A DNA stretch of 64,000 nucleotides from Planctomycetaceae bacterium (GCA_021294835.1 JAJTDF010000014.1:1-64000), one strand, 5' to 3'; shown: positions 28,374 to 38,484, counted from the stretch's first letter. Made by a program: numbers and translations. The notes: a model not told the origin generated them from the sequence alone.

Positions 28374-29072
28374 ATGGGTGACGGGCAGGATGACAATCGG
28401 GCGGCGGATGCGGAGGGGAGCGCGGCTCAGCAGCGGGCGCAGGGGATCGGGTGGTTTGGCCGTGTGACCCCGGCCGTATGGCGATCGACTTTGGAGGTTG
28501 TGCGGACCAAGGAGTCCGCATGGGAGCGGGCCAGGGATCTGGCATCGCTGGCAACCTCGGCCCCTGATGGCCGCGGCGATGAGATGTTGGCCCTGGCGAT
28601 GGAAGCGGCCCCGCAGGGGCGGGATGTGTTTGAGTGTGTGCGGGCGTATCGGTACATCGCTGCGGCGGCGCGTCACTGCGGTCGACGCGGGTTGGCTTTG
28701 AAGTTGTACAATCTCGCGTTGGTGATGAGCGAATCGGTGACGCCGCCTGCTTCGCGGGCCACGGCTTTGCTGGGGCTGGTGGAAGACGCGAAGGATCTGC
28801 GCGAGGTTGACATACGGGTCCCGGCGGCGGGCGTGGCGGATGCGGCGATGGTGCTCTTGGCGGACCCGGTGCGCAAGTGGCGCAAGTGGCGCAAGTGGGG
28901 CGCAACGTACCTGCACCGGTTGATTGACGCGCTGGGGCCGGAGCATCGGCGGGTGGCTGAGGAGGTGCTGGCCGAGCGCCTGGGCGTGGGGCGGGCGGCG
29001 GCGGTGCTGGCGAGACGGATCGCGAGGGAGCAAGCGTGGCTGGAGCAGCGACAGCGCTCAGCGGAGCGGTGA
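28374..29072 (+). CDS. Hypothetical protein with TPR-like helices
   Basis: 232-aa ORF, MGDGQDDNRAADAEG...; no recognised family. Confidence 0.55.
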   Translation: MGDGQDDNRAADAEGSAAQQRAQGIGWFGRVTPAVWRSTLEVVRTKESAWERARDLASLATSAPDGRGDEMLALAMEAAPQGRDVFECVRAYRYIAAAARHCGRRGLALKLYNLALVMSESVTPPASRATALLGLVEDAKDLREVDIRVPAAGVADAAMVLLADPVRKWRKWRKWGATYLHRLIDALGPEHRRVAEEVLAERLGVGRAAAVLARRIAREQAWLEQRQRSAER

Positions 29073-29462
29073 GGCCGGCAGTATTGGCGTCTGGCCGTGG
29101 AACGCGGCATGGTCGGCTGCGGTGTGGCCGAGCGCGTCGGTGTCGGTGGGGTCGGCTCCGTGCGCAAGCAGCAGATCGACCAGCGCCTGGTTGCCGGTGG
29201 CGGCGGCGACCATGAGTGGTGTGGCACCGTTGAACCTGCCGGAAGCGGTTGTGGCGGCGCGAGCGTGCACGGCGGCCGGATCGGCGGCGAGCAGACGGAC
29301 GACAACGGGCATGTCCTCCCGCCAAACAGCGCCGTGCAGCGGGGGCATGAACAGATCGCGGCTCCGGGCCATGGTGACAAGCAGGCCTCCGACCAGGACG
29401 GCGGTGACGCCGAGGATTGCCAGAACGAGCAGAACCGGGATGGAGCGGCGGCGGCGGTGCAT
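29058..29462 (-). CDS. Membrane-anchored ankyrin-repeat protein
   Basis: N-terminal TM; MPPLHGAVWREDMPVVVRLLAADPAAV, NGATPLMVAAATGNQALVDLLLAHGADP. Confidence 0.8.
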   Translation of the reverse strand: MHRRRRSIPVLLVLAILGVTAVLVGGLLVTMARSRDLFMPPLHGAVWREDMPVVVRLLAADPAAVHARAATTASGRFNGATPLMVAAATGNQALVDLLLAHGADPTDTDALGHTAADHAAFHGQTPILPASPLR

Positions 29463-29606
29463 GGCAGGGGCGTGGCGGGGAGGCCGGTCGCTGGAGGGTT
29501 GCCTGGCGGCACCCGGCTGTTTCGGCGGCCGGGCTGGGGGTGTTCCGAGGTTTGGTGGTGAATCCGCTCGGAGGCGAAACTCCGAAGCGGGGTGCGCTGT
29601 ACCATT

Positions 29607-29628
29607 GATTGAAACGTGTGTTTGAATC
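29607..29628. promoter_or_regulatory. Candidate TetR operator, imperfect palindrome GATTGAAAC-GTGT-GTTTGAATC
   Basis: 8/9 matching arms, about 35 bp upstream of the TetR ORF. Confidence 0.5.
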
Positions 29629-29663
29629 GGTTGATTGAGTTCTGGTAGGTATGTGGTAAGTCG

Positions 29664-30410
29664 TTGGCAGGTATTGATTTGGAGCGATGTGTGGCGGATC
29701 GCGAGGCGGAACATCTGGTCGGCACGCGAGCGCGGCTGGTGGAGGTCGCGGGGGAGGAGTTTGCGCGGCGCGGGTTTGCGGATGCCACCGTGCGGGCGAT
29801 CTGCGAGCGGGCGGGGGTGAACATCGCCGCCGTCAACTACCACTTTGGCGACAAGGCCGGGCTGTATCGCGCCTGCGTGCAGAGCAAGTACGAGAAGAGC
29901 CTGGCCCATCGGCCCCCCGAGGGCGGGCTGGGCCCGGAGCGGCCGGCCGAGGAGCGGCTGGGCGTGTTCATCGCGACCATGCTCGAGCGGATGCTCGACA
30001 GCAGCGAGCCGGCGTGGCTGGCACGGATCATGGCGCGGGAGATGGTGCAGCCGACTGAAGTGTTCGACGAGATGTGCGACCACTTCATCCGGCCCCAGTT
30101 TGCCATGCTGCGGGGGATTGTCGCGGAGATCATCGGGGCGGAGGCCGAGAGCGTGACGGCGTATCGGGCTGCGTACTCGGTGGTGGGGCAGTGTTTGTTC
30201 TACAAACACTGCCGCGCGGTGGTGGAACGGATCACGCCGGGGCAGGGGTACGACCTGGCGGCGGTGGCGGGCATCGCCGAGCATGTCACGCGGATGTCGC
30301 TGGCGGGGCTGCGGGCGATGCGTGAGGCGGGCGCGGATGGGGCGGCGGGTGATGCGTGGGCCGCCGACAAGGCCCGGTTCTTCAGCGGCGATGGTCGGGG
30401 GATGAGTTGA
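29664..30410 (+). CDS. TetR family regulator (CecR/CerR-like)
   Basis: TRARLVEVAGEEFARRGFADATVRAICERAGVNIAAVNYHFGDKAGLYRA. Confidence 0.9.
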   Translation: MAGIDLERCVADREAEHLVGTRARLVEVAGEEFARRGFADATVRAICERAGVNIAAVNYHFGDKAGLYRACVQSKYEKSLAHRPPEGGLGPERPAEERLGVFIATMLERMLDSSEPAWLARIMAREMVQPTEVFDEMCDHFIRPQFAMLRGIVAEIIGAEAESVTAYRAAYSVVGQCLFYKHCRAVVERITPGQGYDLAAVAGIAEHVTRMSLAGLRAMREAGADGAAGDAWAADKARFFSGDGRGMS

Positions 30411-30422
30411 AAGGGACAGCCG

Positions 30423-31613
30423 ATGGTGTTTGTGGCGCTGAAGATGCTGGTGGGGGACCGGGCGAAGTTCCTGGGCATTGTGTTCGGGATCACCTTCGCC
30501 GCGATGCTGATCACGCAGCAGGCGTCGATCTTCATCGGGCTGATGACGAGGACGTTCGGCTTCATCACCGATACCACGCAGCCGGATGTGTGGGTGATGG
30601 ACCCGAAGGTGCAGTTCGTCGATGACATCAAGCCGATGCAGGACACGCAGTTGCTGCGGGTGCGGGGGATTGAGGGGGTGGCGTGGGCGATGCCGCTGTA
30701 CAAGGGGCTGATTCAGGCCCGGATGGACAACGGCACGTTTCAGAACTGCAACGTGATCGGGATTGACGATGCGACGCTGATCGGTGGGCCGCCGGAGATG
30801 GTCGAGGGCCGGCTGGAGGACCTGCGGCGGTCGGACTCGGTGATTGTGGACGAGGTGGGGGCGCGGACGCGGCTGGCCAAGCCGGCGCCGGGGGCGCCCC
30901 GGGATGCCGAAGGGAACATTCCGCCGGACTGGCCCCGCGTGCCGCTGACCATCGGTGACACGCTGGAACTCAACGACCGCCGGGCGGTGGTGGTGGGCAT
31001 CTGCAAGGTGAGCCGGACGTTTCAGAGCCAGCCGGTGCTGTACACCACGTACGGACGGGCGACGCAGTATGCCCCGCGGCAGCGGAAACTGCTGAGTTTC
31101 ATCCTGGTGAAGGCCGAGGACGGCCTGAAGCCGGAGGAGTTGACGCGGCGGATCCGCGAGCAGACGGGGCTGGCGGCGTACACCGGATGGGAGTTCAGCG
31201 AGAAGACGTACATGTACTTCGTGCGCTTCACCGGTATTCCGATCAACTTCGGGATCGCGGTGGCGCTGGGCTTTCTGGTGGGAACGGCGATCGCCGGGCA
31301 GACGTTTTACAACTTCACGCTGGACAACCTGCGGCAGTTCGGCGCGCTCAAGGCGATGGGGGCGAGCAACCGGACGCTGCTGGGGATGATCCTGCTGCAG
31401 GCGGCGGTGGTGGGGGTGATCGGGTATGGGCTGGGGGTGGGTCTGGCGTCGCAGTTTGCGCAGTTGTCGGCGCGGTCGGAACTGGCGTTCCGGTTGATCT
31501 GGCAGACGCTGGCGGCGACGGGGGGGGCGATCGTGGTGATCTCGATGCTGGCGGCGAGCCTAAGCCTGCTGAAGGTGATCCGGCTGGAACCGGCGATCGT
31601 GTTCAAGGGCTGA
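30423..31613 (+). CDS. ABC transporter permease, DevC/FtsX-like (copy 1)
   Basis: ALKMLVGDRAKFLGIVFGITFAAMLITQQASIF; FtsX-like C-terminus LDNLRQFGALKAMGASNRTLLGMI. Confidence 0.88.
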   Translation: MVFVALKMLVGDRAKFLGIVFGITFAAMLITQQASIFIGLMTRTFGFITDTTQPDVWVMDPKVQFVDDIKPMQDTQLLRVRGIEGVAWAMPLYKGLIQARMDNGTFQNCNVIGIDDATLIGGPPEMVEGRLEDLRRSDSVIVDEVGARTRLAKPAPGAPRDAEGNIPPDWPRVPLTIGDTLELNDRRAVVVGICKVSRTFQSQPVLYTTYGRATQYAPRQRKLLSFILVKAEDGLKPEELTRRIREQTGLAAYTGWEFSEKTYMYFVRFTGIPINFGIAVALGFLVGTAIAGQTFYNFTLDNLRQFGALKAMGASNRTLLGMILLQAAVVGVIGYGLGVGLASQFAQLSARSELAFRLIWQTLAATGGAIVVISMLAASLSLLKVIRLEPAIVFKG

Positions 31614-31675
31614 AGTCCGAGAAAAACAAGTCTTTTCAGCCGAATCAGGCGATCGGCGTAAAAAGTCGACCATTT

Positions 31676-31738
31676 TGAACGGCGTTCATTGACTGATCGA
31701 TGATCAGTGATCATAATTCACGCAATGAACGGAGTTCA
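31676..31738. promoter_or_regulatory. TetR-type operator/promoter: two TGAACGG(C/A)GTTCA palindromes flanking ACTGATC-GAT-GATCAGT and a sigma70-like promoter
   Basis: TGAACGGCGTTCA 31676-31688; -35 TTGACT 31689-31694; palindrome 31692-31708; -10 CATAAT 31712-31717 (17-bp spacer); TGAACGGAGTTCA 31726-31738. Confidence 0.8.
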
Positions 31739-31741
31739 CTC

Positions 31742-32464
31742 ATGAGCCCGATGGACAGGCGGACACGCGAGAAGCAGCAGGTTCAGGAGCGGATCCTGAA
31801 TGCGGCCCGCGATCTGTTCGCGGCCGAGGGGTTTGAAGCGGTGACGATGCGGCGGATCGCCGAGGCGATTGAGTACACGCCCGGCGCGCTCTATGTGCAC
31901 TTCCGCGACAAGGCGGAACTGATCCGGGCGTTGTGCCGGAATGACTATGAGGCGTTGCGGCTGGCGACGGAGGATCTTCGGCGGACGGAGGCGGATCCGG
32001 TGCGGCGGATCTGGGCGATGGGGCACGGGTATCTGTCGTTCGCGGCGGCACATCCGAACCACTACAAACTGATGTTCATGACCTCTCCGCCGGCGGGGGT
32101 TGAGCCTGACGCGGAGGACCTGGCGTGCATGGAGGACCCGGACCGGGACGGGTATGCGGCGCTGGTGGAGTCGGTGATGCAGGCGATGGCGCAGGGGCGG
32201 TGGCGTGCGGACCTGAAGGACCCGGAGCTGGTGGCGCAGACGCTGTGGGCGGCGTTGCACGGGGTGGCGGCGCTGCAGATCGTCTACGGGCATGACCCGC
32301 TGTGGCAGATGCGGCCGTGGGATGAGCGGGCGAAGGAGATGGCGGTGACGGTGCTGCGGGGGATGCTGCGGGACCCGGGCGAGATTGAGCGAATGCCGGA
32401 CCTGGGGACGGTGGAGCAGTGGCGTGGGGGCGAGGCGGGGGCGGATAAGGAGGCGGCGTCATGA
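31742..32464 (+). CDS. TetR family regulator
   Basis: RILNAARDLFAAEGFEAVTMRRIAEAIEYTPGALYVHFRDKAELIRAL. Confidence 0.92.
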   Translation: MSPMDRRTREKQQVQERILNAARDLFAAEGFEAVTMRRIAEAIEYTPGALYVHFRDKAELIRALCRNDYEALRLATEDLRRTEADPVRRIWAMGHGYLSFAAAHPNHYKLMFMTSPPAGVEPDAEDLACMEDPDRDGYAALVESVMQAMAQGRWRADLKDPELVAQTLWAALHGVAALQIVYGHDPLWQMRPWDERAKEMAVTVLRGMLRDPGEIERMPDLGTVEQWRGGEAGADKEAAS

Positions 32465-33624
32465 TGTCTGTCGCGCTGAAGATGCTGGTGGGGGACAAGC
32501 TCAAGTACATCGGGCTGGTGGCGGGGATCGCCTTCGCGGCCATGCTGGTGGTGCAGCAGGCGGGCATTCTGGTGGGTTTGGCGCAGCAGACGGGGTCGTT
32601 CATTCGGGACACCAGTCAGGCGGACCTGTGGGTGATGGAATCGCAGGTGCGCTTCAGCCAGGACGTTCTGCCGATCTCGGATGGAACGTTGCTGCGGACG
32701 CGGGGGATTGAGGGCGTGGATTGGGCGGTGCCGATGTACCAGGGCTTCCTCAAGGCCAGACTGGAGGACGGGACGCGGGCGACGATGATCCTGATCGGGC
32801 TTGACGACGCGACGCTGATGGGCGGGCCGCCGGAGATGGTCAGCGGCCGTCTGGCGGATCTGCGGACGGACAAGGCGGTGTTGATCGATCATGACGCGCG
32901 GGACACGAAGCTGAAGTTGAAGCGTTCGCCGCGGCCGGAGGGTGAGCCGGCGGGGTTGCGGGTTGGGGACAGCTTCGCGATCAACGACGTGGAGGTGCGG
33001 GTGGCGGGCGAGTATCGCGCCAGCAAGAGCTTCTTCTGGGAGCCGGTGGTGTACACGACGTACTCGCGGGCGCTTCAGATCGCCCCGCGTGAGCGGAAGC
33101 TGATGACCTACTTGATGGTGAAGGTGAAGGACGGGCACGACAAGCGGGAGGTGGCCGAGCGGATCCGGGCGGCGACGGGTCTGGAGGCGCGGACGAGCGA
33201 CGAGTTCATCAGGATCACGGCCGACTACATCCTTACCGAGACGGGGATTCTGGTGAACTTCGCGCTGGCGGTGGGGCTGGGCTTTCTGGTGGGCACGCTG
33301 GTGTCAGGGCAGATGCTGTACAACTTCACGCTGGACAACCTGCGGTACTACGGGACGCTCAAGGCGATGGGGGCGAGCAACCTGCGGCTGGTGGGGATGG
33401 TGCTGGTGCAGGCGGTGGTGGTGGCGTGCATCGGATACGGGATCGGGCTGGGGGCCGGGAGCCTGCTGGGCAAGGTGGTGGGGGATGCGGGGCTGGCGTT
33501 CTCGATGCCGTGGCAGGTGCCGGTGGGCGGGTTTGTGGCGATCACGCTGTGCTGCGTGATCGCGGGGCTGATCAGCGTGATTCGGGTGCTGCAACTGGAG
33601 CCGGCGGTGGTGTTCAGGTCGTGA
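32461..33624 (+). CDS. ABC transporter permease, DevC/FtsX-like (copy 2)
   Basis: Paralog of 30423..31613 (ALKMLVGDKLKYIGLVAGIAFAAMLVVQQAGI; LDNLRYYGTLKAMGASNLRLVGMVL). Confidence 0.88.
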   Translation: MMSVALKMLVGDKLKYIGLVAGIAFAAMLVVQQAGILVGLAQQTGSFIRDTSQADLWVMESQVRFSQDVLPISDGTLLRTRGIEGVDWAVPMYQGFLKARLEDGTRATMILIGLDDATLMGGPPEMVSGRLADLRTDKAVLIDHDARDTKLKLKRSPRPEGEPAGLRVGDSFAINDVEVRVAGEYRASKSFFWEPVVYTTYSRALQIAPRERKLMTYLMVKVKDGHDKREVAERIRAATGLEARTSDEFIRITADYILTETGILVNFALAVGLGFLVGTLVSGQMLYNFTLDNLRYYGTLKAMGASNLRLVGMVLVQAVVVACIGYGIGLGAGSLLGKVVGDAGLAFSMPWQVPVGGFVAITLCCVIAGLISVIRVLQLEPAVVFRS

Positions 33625-33722
33625 GTCGGTCGGGCGGGCCCGCCCGCGAAGGGGGTGGGGTGGGGTAGCGGACCGCGGACGGATGGTGTCGGTCGGGGCG
33701 GGAAATCAGGAAGGACTGGGTC

Positions 33723-34514
33723 ATGAGTGCGACAGCGACGATGCAGGCGGGAATGGGGACGGCCACGCGACGCGGGGAGACGGCGGTGCACTGCAAGGGC
33801 GTGACCAAGCACTATGGCGAGGGCACCAGCAAGGTGTGGGCGTTGCGGGGGATTGACCTGGAGATCGGCGCCGGCGAACTGACCATGCTGGTGGGGCCGT
33901 CGGGCTGCGGGAAGACGACGCTGATCTCGGTGGTGGCGGGGATTCTGGACCGTGACGACGGTGAGTGCACGGTGTTCGGTCGCGACTTCACCAGGATGTC
34001 GGCGTCGGAGAAGACGCGATTCCGCGGGGAGAACGTGGGCTTTGTGTTCCAGCAGTTCAACCTGCTGCCGACGCTGACGGCGGCGGAGAACGTGGCCGTG
34101 CCGCTGATGATTTTGGGCAAGGGGCGGTCGGCGGCGGTGAAGCAGGGCGCCGAGATGCTGGAGAAGGTGGGGCTGAAGGACAAGCTCAAGAGCCTGCCGA
34201 GTCAGTTGTCGGGCGGTCAGCAGCAGCGGGTGGCCATCGCGCGGGCGCTGGTGCACGAGCCGAAGCTGATCGTGTGCGACGAGCCGACGAGCGCCCTGGA
34301 CCACGACACTGGGCACGTGATCATGCGGATGCTCAAGAACGTGGCGTTGAACGAGTCGCGGTCGCTGGTGATCGTGACGCACGACGCCCGCATCTTCGAG
34401 TTTGCCGACAAGATCGCCAAGATGGACGACGGGCGGATCAAGGAGGTGAGCAACGGGGTGGCGGAGGTGGCCAGGCGGAACGGGGGGGGTGGTGGTGGCG
34501 GCGCGGGGCATTGA
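33723..34514 (+). CDS. ABC transporter ATPase (MacB/DevA/LolD-like)
   Basis: VGPSGCGKTTLISVVAG, QLSGGQQQRVAIARALVHEPKLIVCDEPTSALD. Confidence 0.93.
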   Translation: MSATATMQAGMGTATRRGETAVHCKGVTKHYGEGTSKVWALRGIDLEIGAGELTMLVGPSGCGKTTLISVVAGILDRDDGECTVFGRDFTRMSASEKTRFRGENVGFVFQQFNLLPTLTAAENVAVPLMILGKGRSAAVKQGAEMLEKVGLKDKLKSLPSQLSGGQQQRVAIARALVHEPKLIVCDEPTSALDHDTGHVIMRMLKNVALNESRSLVIVTHDARIFEFADKIAKMDDGRIKEVSNGVAEVARRNGGGGGGGAGH

Positions 34515-34602
34515 ACAACGTGCCGGCAAGGGGGCCGGAGGGGACGGCGGCGGGGTGGAAGTGTTGAGCGTGACGGTCTGCGGTTGAATCAGGAGTCCAA
34601 GC

Positions 34603-35724
34603 ATGTTCCGGAAGTACATCATCCCGTTGCTGGCGGTGGCCGGCGTGATCACGGCGATTCAGACGGTGCGGTCCTCAGGGCAGACCCGCCCCCCGGCTCC
34701 GCCGGTGAGCGAGCCGGCGCGGTCGCCGTTCGCGTACTCGATCGCGGGGTCGGGGATCATTGAGTCCTCCAGCGAGAACATCGCCATCAGCACCAACATC
34801 GCCGGCGTGGTGACCGAGGTGATGGTCAGGCCCGGGCAGCGGGTCAAGGCGGGTGATCCGCTTTTCAAGGTCGACGACCGGTCGCTGAAGGCCGAACTGG
34901 GCGCCCGCAAGGCGGCTCTGGCGGCGGCGGAGGCGCAGTTGGCCCGGCTGCGGCAGTCGCCCCGGCCGGAGGATGTGCCCCCCGCCCAGGCGCGGGTGAC
35001 GGCGGCGGAGGCGGCGGTGAGCACGGCGGAATCGCAACTGGCCGACGCGCGGAACCAGTTCGCGCTGCTGGAAGCGGTGAGCGACAAGCGCGCCGTGGTG
35101 GTGGAAGATCTGACCAAGCGCCGCGACGCGGTGACGACAGCGCAGGCGCGGCTGAGCGAGGCGAGGGCGAGCCTGCTGGAGGCACAGAGCCAGCTCGCGC
35201 TGCTGAAGGCGGGCACGTGGTCGGCGGACCTGGCCGTCTCGGAGGCGGAGGTGGAGCGGGCCCGCGCGGCGGTGGCGGCGGTGGAGACGGACCTGGAGCG
35301 GCTGACGGTGCGGGCGCCGATCGACGGCGAGGTGCTGCAGCGGAACGTGCGGGCGGGCGAGTTCGCCACCGCGGGCGTGCTGACGGCGCCGCTGATCCTG
35401 CTGGGCGAGACGGCGGTGCTGCACGTGCGGTGCGACATTGACGAGAACGACGCCTGGCGGCTGGCGCCGGGCTCCAAGGCCCGCGTGAGCCTGCGGGGCA
35501 ATGGGGAGATCTTCACCGACGTGCAGTTCGTGCGGGTCGAGCCATACGTGATCCCCAAGCGTTCGCTCACCGGCGAGTCGACCGAGCGGGTGGACACGCG
35601 GGTGCTGCAGGTGCTGTTCTCGTTCCCGCGGGATGCGATGCGGGTGTACGTGGGGCAGTTGGTGGACGTGCGGATCGAGGCGGCGGCGGTGCGGTCAGCG
35701 TTGGAGCGGGTCTCGGCGAAATGA
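34603..35724 (+). CDS. HlyD-type periplasmic adaptor
   Basis: Coiled-coil Ala/Glu/Arg region; VRAPIDGEVLQRNVRAGEFA. Confidence 0.85.
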   Translation: MFRKYIIPLLAVAGVITAIQTVRSSGQTRPPAPPVSEPARSPFAYSIAGSGIIESSSENIAISTNIAGVVTEVMVRPGQRVKAGDPLFKVDDRSLKAELGARKAALAAAEAQLARLRQSPRPEDVPPAQARVTAAEAAVSTAESQLADARNQFALLEAVSDKRAVVVEDLTKRRDAVTTAQARLSEARASLLEAQSQLALLKAGTWSADLAVSEAEVERARAAVAAVETDLERLTVRAPIDGEVLQRNVRAGEFATAGVLTAPLILLGETAVLHVRCDIDENDAWRLAPGSKARVSLRGNGEIFTDVQFVRVEPYVIPKRSLTGESTERVDTRVLQVLFSFPRDAMRVYVGQLVDVRIEAAAVRSALERVSAK

Positions 35725-35877
35725 CTGGCCGGTGAGCGGTGATGGCCCGGGAGGGCGGCCGCTACGCTGGGGGGCCACCGGAGGGGGCAGGACTTGCCCC
35801 GGAGCGGGCGGGGCCAACGTATGCGGATTGAGGGGCCTTGGAAAACGGCCGGGCCCCGGACCAGAAAGCAGGACACC

Positions 35878-37401
35878 ATGAATCGTGATGTGCGGACGGC
35901 GGCGGCGTTGATGATGGCGGCGGGTCTGGCGGTGCTCGGTGGGTGCAACGTGGGGCCCGAGGCCAAGGCGCCCGAGCCGACACAGGTTGACGGGTGGTCG
36001 GCCAGCCTGGCCGGCGCCGGCCTGAGCCCGGACCCGGTGGCCAACGCCGCGTGGTGGGAGCAGTTCAACGACCCGGCGCTGAACAGCCTGGTGCAGCGGG
36101 CGGTGGAGGGGAACAAGGATCTGGCGATCGCCGCGGCCCGCGTGCGTGAGGCCCGGGCGGCGCGGGGCGTGGTGGCGGCGGATAGCCTGCCGACGCTGGA
36201 CGCCAGCGGCGGGTACACGCGGTCGCAGAACAGCGAGACGACCCGGGGCGGGCGGTTCAACCCCGGCTCGAGCGAGTCGTTCGACACCTATCAGGCCGGC
36301 TTTGACGCCAACTGGGAAATCGACCTGTGGGGGCGCGTGCGCCGCAGCGTGGAGGCGGCCGATGCGGACGTGGCGGCGGCGGAAGAGGCGCGTCGCGACA
36401 CGCTGGTGGTGCTGCTGGGCGAGGTGGGGCGGAACTATGTCGAGGCCCGCTCGCTGCAGCGGCGGCTGGAGATCGCGCGGGCAAACATCCGCAGCCAGAG
36501 CCAGTCGCTGGACCTGACGACCTCGCGTTTCAACGCCGGCCTGACCAGCGAGCTTGACGTGGCTCAGGCGCGCAGCCAGTTGGCCAACACGCAGGCGGTG
36601 GTGCCGAGCTTTGAGAGCGCGCTGGAGCAGACGCTCAACCGGCTGGCGGTGCTGACCGGCCAGCAGCCCGGCGCCCTGAAGGCTGAGTTTGCCCAGACCG
36701 GCCCGCTGCCGGCCCCGCCGGAGGTGGTGGCCATCGGCATGCCCGGCGATGCGTTGCGGCGGCGGGCGGACGTGCGGCGTGCGGAGCGTGAGATCTCGGC
36801 GGCGACGGCCCGCATCGGCGTGGCGACGGCGGACCTGTACCCGCGGGTGCGGCTGCTGGGCAGCTTCGGCTTCCAGACCAGCCAGTTTGCGTCGCTGTTC
36901 GACGGCGACAGCCGGGCGTGGTCGGTCGGCCCGTCGATCTCGTGGAACGTGTTTGACGGCGGGCGGATCCGCAGCAACATCAAGGTGTTCCAGGCGCGCG
37001 AGCAGCAGGCCCTGCTGGGCTATCAGCGGACGGTGCTGGGGGCGCTGGAAGAGGCCAACAACGCGATTGTCGCGTATGACAAGGAGCGGCAGCGGCGGGC
37101 CCGGCTGATGGAGGCCGAAGTGGCGGCACGCCGGGCGGTGGCGTTGTCTGAAGCGCAGTATCAGGCCGGCAAGGTGGCCTTCCTGCAGGTGCTCGATTCG
37201 CAGCGCAGCCTGTTCGCAGCGCAGGACAACCTGGCGGCCAGCGATGCGGTGGTGTCGGCCAATCTGGTGGCTGTGTACAAGGCTCTGGGCGGCGCGTGGG
37301 AGCCGTTTGAGCAGCCGGCGGAGGTGAAGGAGAGGATGGACGAGGGTGGGGGCGGTGCCAGCGGGCCGGGTGGTGCGGGTGGTGGGGGTAGTCAAGGCTG
37401 A
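35878..37401 (+). CDS. Outer-membrane efflux lipoprotein (TolC/NodT family)
   Basis: Lipobox LAVLGGCNVGPE; WWEQFNDPALNSLVQRAVEGNKDLAIAAARVREARA; SLTG-like tail repeats. Confidence 0.92.
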   Translation: MNRDVRTAAALMMAAGLAVLGGCNVGPEAKAPEPTQVDGWSASLAGAGLSPDPVANAAWWEQFNDPALNSLVQRAVEGNKDLAIAAARVREARAARGVVAADSLPTLDASGGYTRSQNSETTRGGRFNPGSSESFDTYQAGFDANWEIDLWGRVRRSVEAADADVAAAEEARRDTLVVLLGEVGRNYVEARSLQRRLEIARANIRSQSQSLDLTTSRFNAGLTSELDVAQARSQLANTQAVVPSFESALEQTLNRLAVLTGQQPGALKAEFAQTGPLPAPPEVVAIGMPGDALRRRADVRRAEREISAATARIGVATADLYPRVRLLGSFGFQTSQFASLFDGDSRAWSVGPSISWNVFDGGRIRSNIKVFQAREQQALLGYQRTVLGALEEANNAIVAYDKERQRRARLMEAEVAARRAVALSEAQYQAGKVAFLQVLDSQRSLFAAQDNLAASDAVVSANLVAVYKALGGAWEPFEQPAEVKERMDEGGGGASGPGGAGGGGSQG

Positions 37402-37740
37402 GGCGACGGAGGTTGACGCTGGGCAGGGGCGGGCTTGGCCGGGCGGCCGATGGTGGCTGCGCGGAGCGAGATGAACGCCGCGGGCGTCTTGAGGCTGCGG
37501 TTGGGTTCGGCGCTGCGCGGTGGAGAGCGCGGTGGGAGGTGCGCCGTCCGGCTAGAAGGCGGAAGGTTGAAACGCAGGCCAGCCAAGAGTCGCGTGCCTG
37601 CCAGCGAGCCGGCGGGTTGAGCGCTGCGCGGTTAGCTTGCCATACGTGCGCCTGTCATGGGCCGAGTCGATCGGACTCGCCGAGAGGCGGGCGCGATGGT
37701 TGGCTCTGACAGCGCGGTGTGGCGGCCCGCGTGTGGGCTC

Positions 37741-37783
37741 GACGCGCCCATCGCCGTTTTCGCGGCGGGTTGCCCGTGAGGCC
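37741..37783 (+). pseudogene. Decayed orphan 3' end of a tag protein (...LDAPIAVFAAGCP*)
   Basis: Nucleotide and frame match to the tag end of the 41322 gene (29/35 positions over CAT...GCCCGTGAGGCC by hand count). Confidence 0.6.
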
Positions 37784-38484
37784 CGTGCTGTTGTGCCGAG
37801 CAGCATGATCGCGCGAGTGAGGGCTCGGTGGGCTGCTGGGGGGCCGGCGTGTCGGTGGCAGAGCATCAGTCGGTGCCGCGCGCAGGGGCGATGCGGTGTG
37901 ATGGATCACCCGCAGTGCGTGGGGGTTCAGCCGAAGCGGGTCGATGGCCTTTGCCGCCTCCGCGCCTCTCCACACTCCCCTCCAAACTCCACTGCCCACC
38001 TTCCCCCCGCCCTCCCGCCCCGCCCCCCCGCTGCGGCGGGGGCTTCACTGCCCTCAGCGGGGTGGTGCCGCTGGGTCGCCCGGAGGGCGGCGTGACGCTG
38101 ATGGCGCCTGACCGGGCCGGGCCTTGGGTCCGCATCGGAATCGCTCAGCGTGTGGCAAGGGAACTGTGCTTGATTGGGGTTGCGGGTGCGGCGGCCGGAC
38201 GGCTGACGGAGCCTTGGGCAAGGGGAAGTGTCCGGCGACCTGCCCCGAAGCAGCACAAGAGCGCGGATGACGGCGTAGTGAACAGTGGATATCCATGTCG
38301 GAGCAGTGGCAAGCGGCCGACCGGTGCTGGCCACTCGGCACGGCCTTCTGGCCGGCCGTGATGGAGAGTCAGGACGTCGGCTTCTCCGGCCGTTGTCCCG
38401 GGAGAGCATCCAGATGCAACAGCAAGCCCGCCGTCGTGTGTCCGGCTCGGTGAGTCTGTGGTGTGCCGCGGTGTTGCCGGCGTG

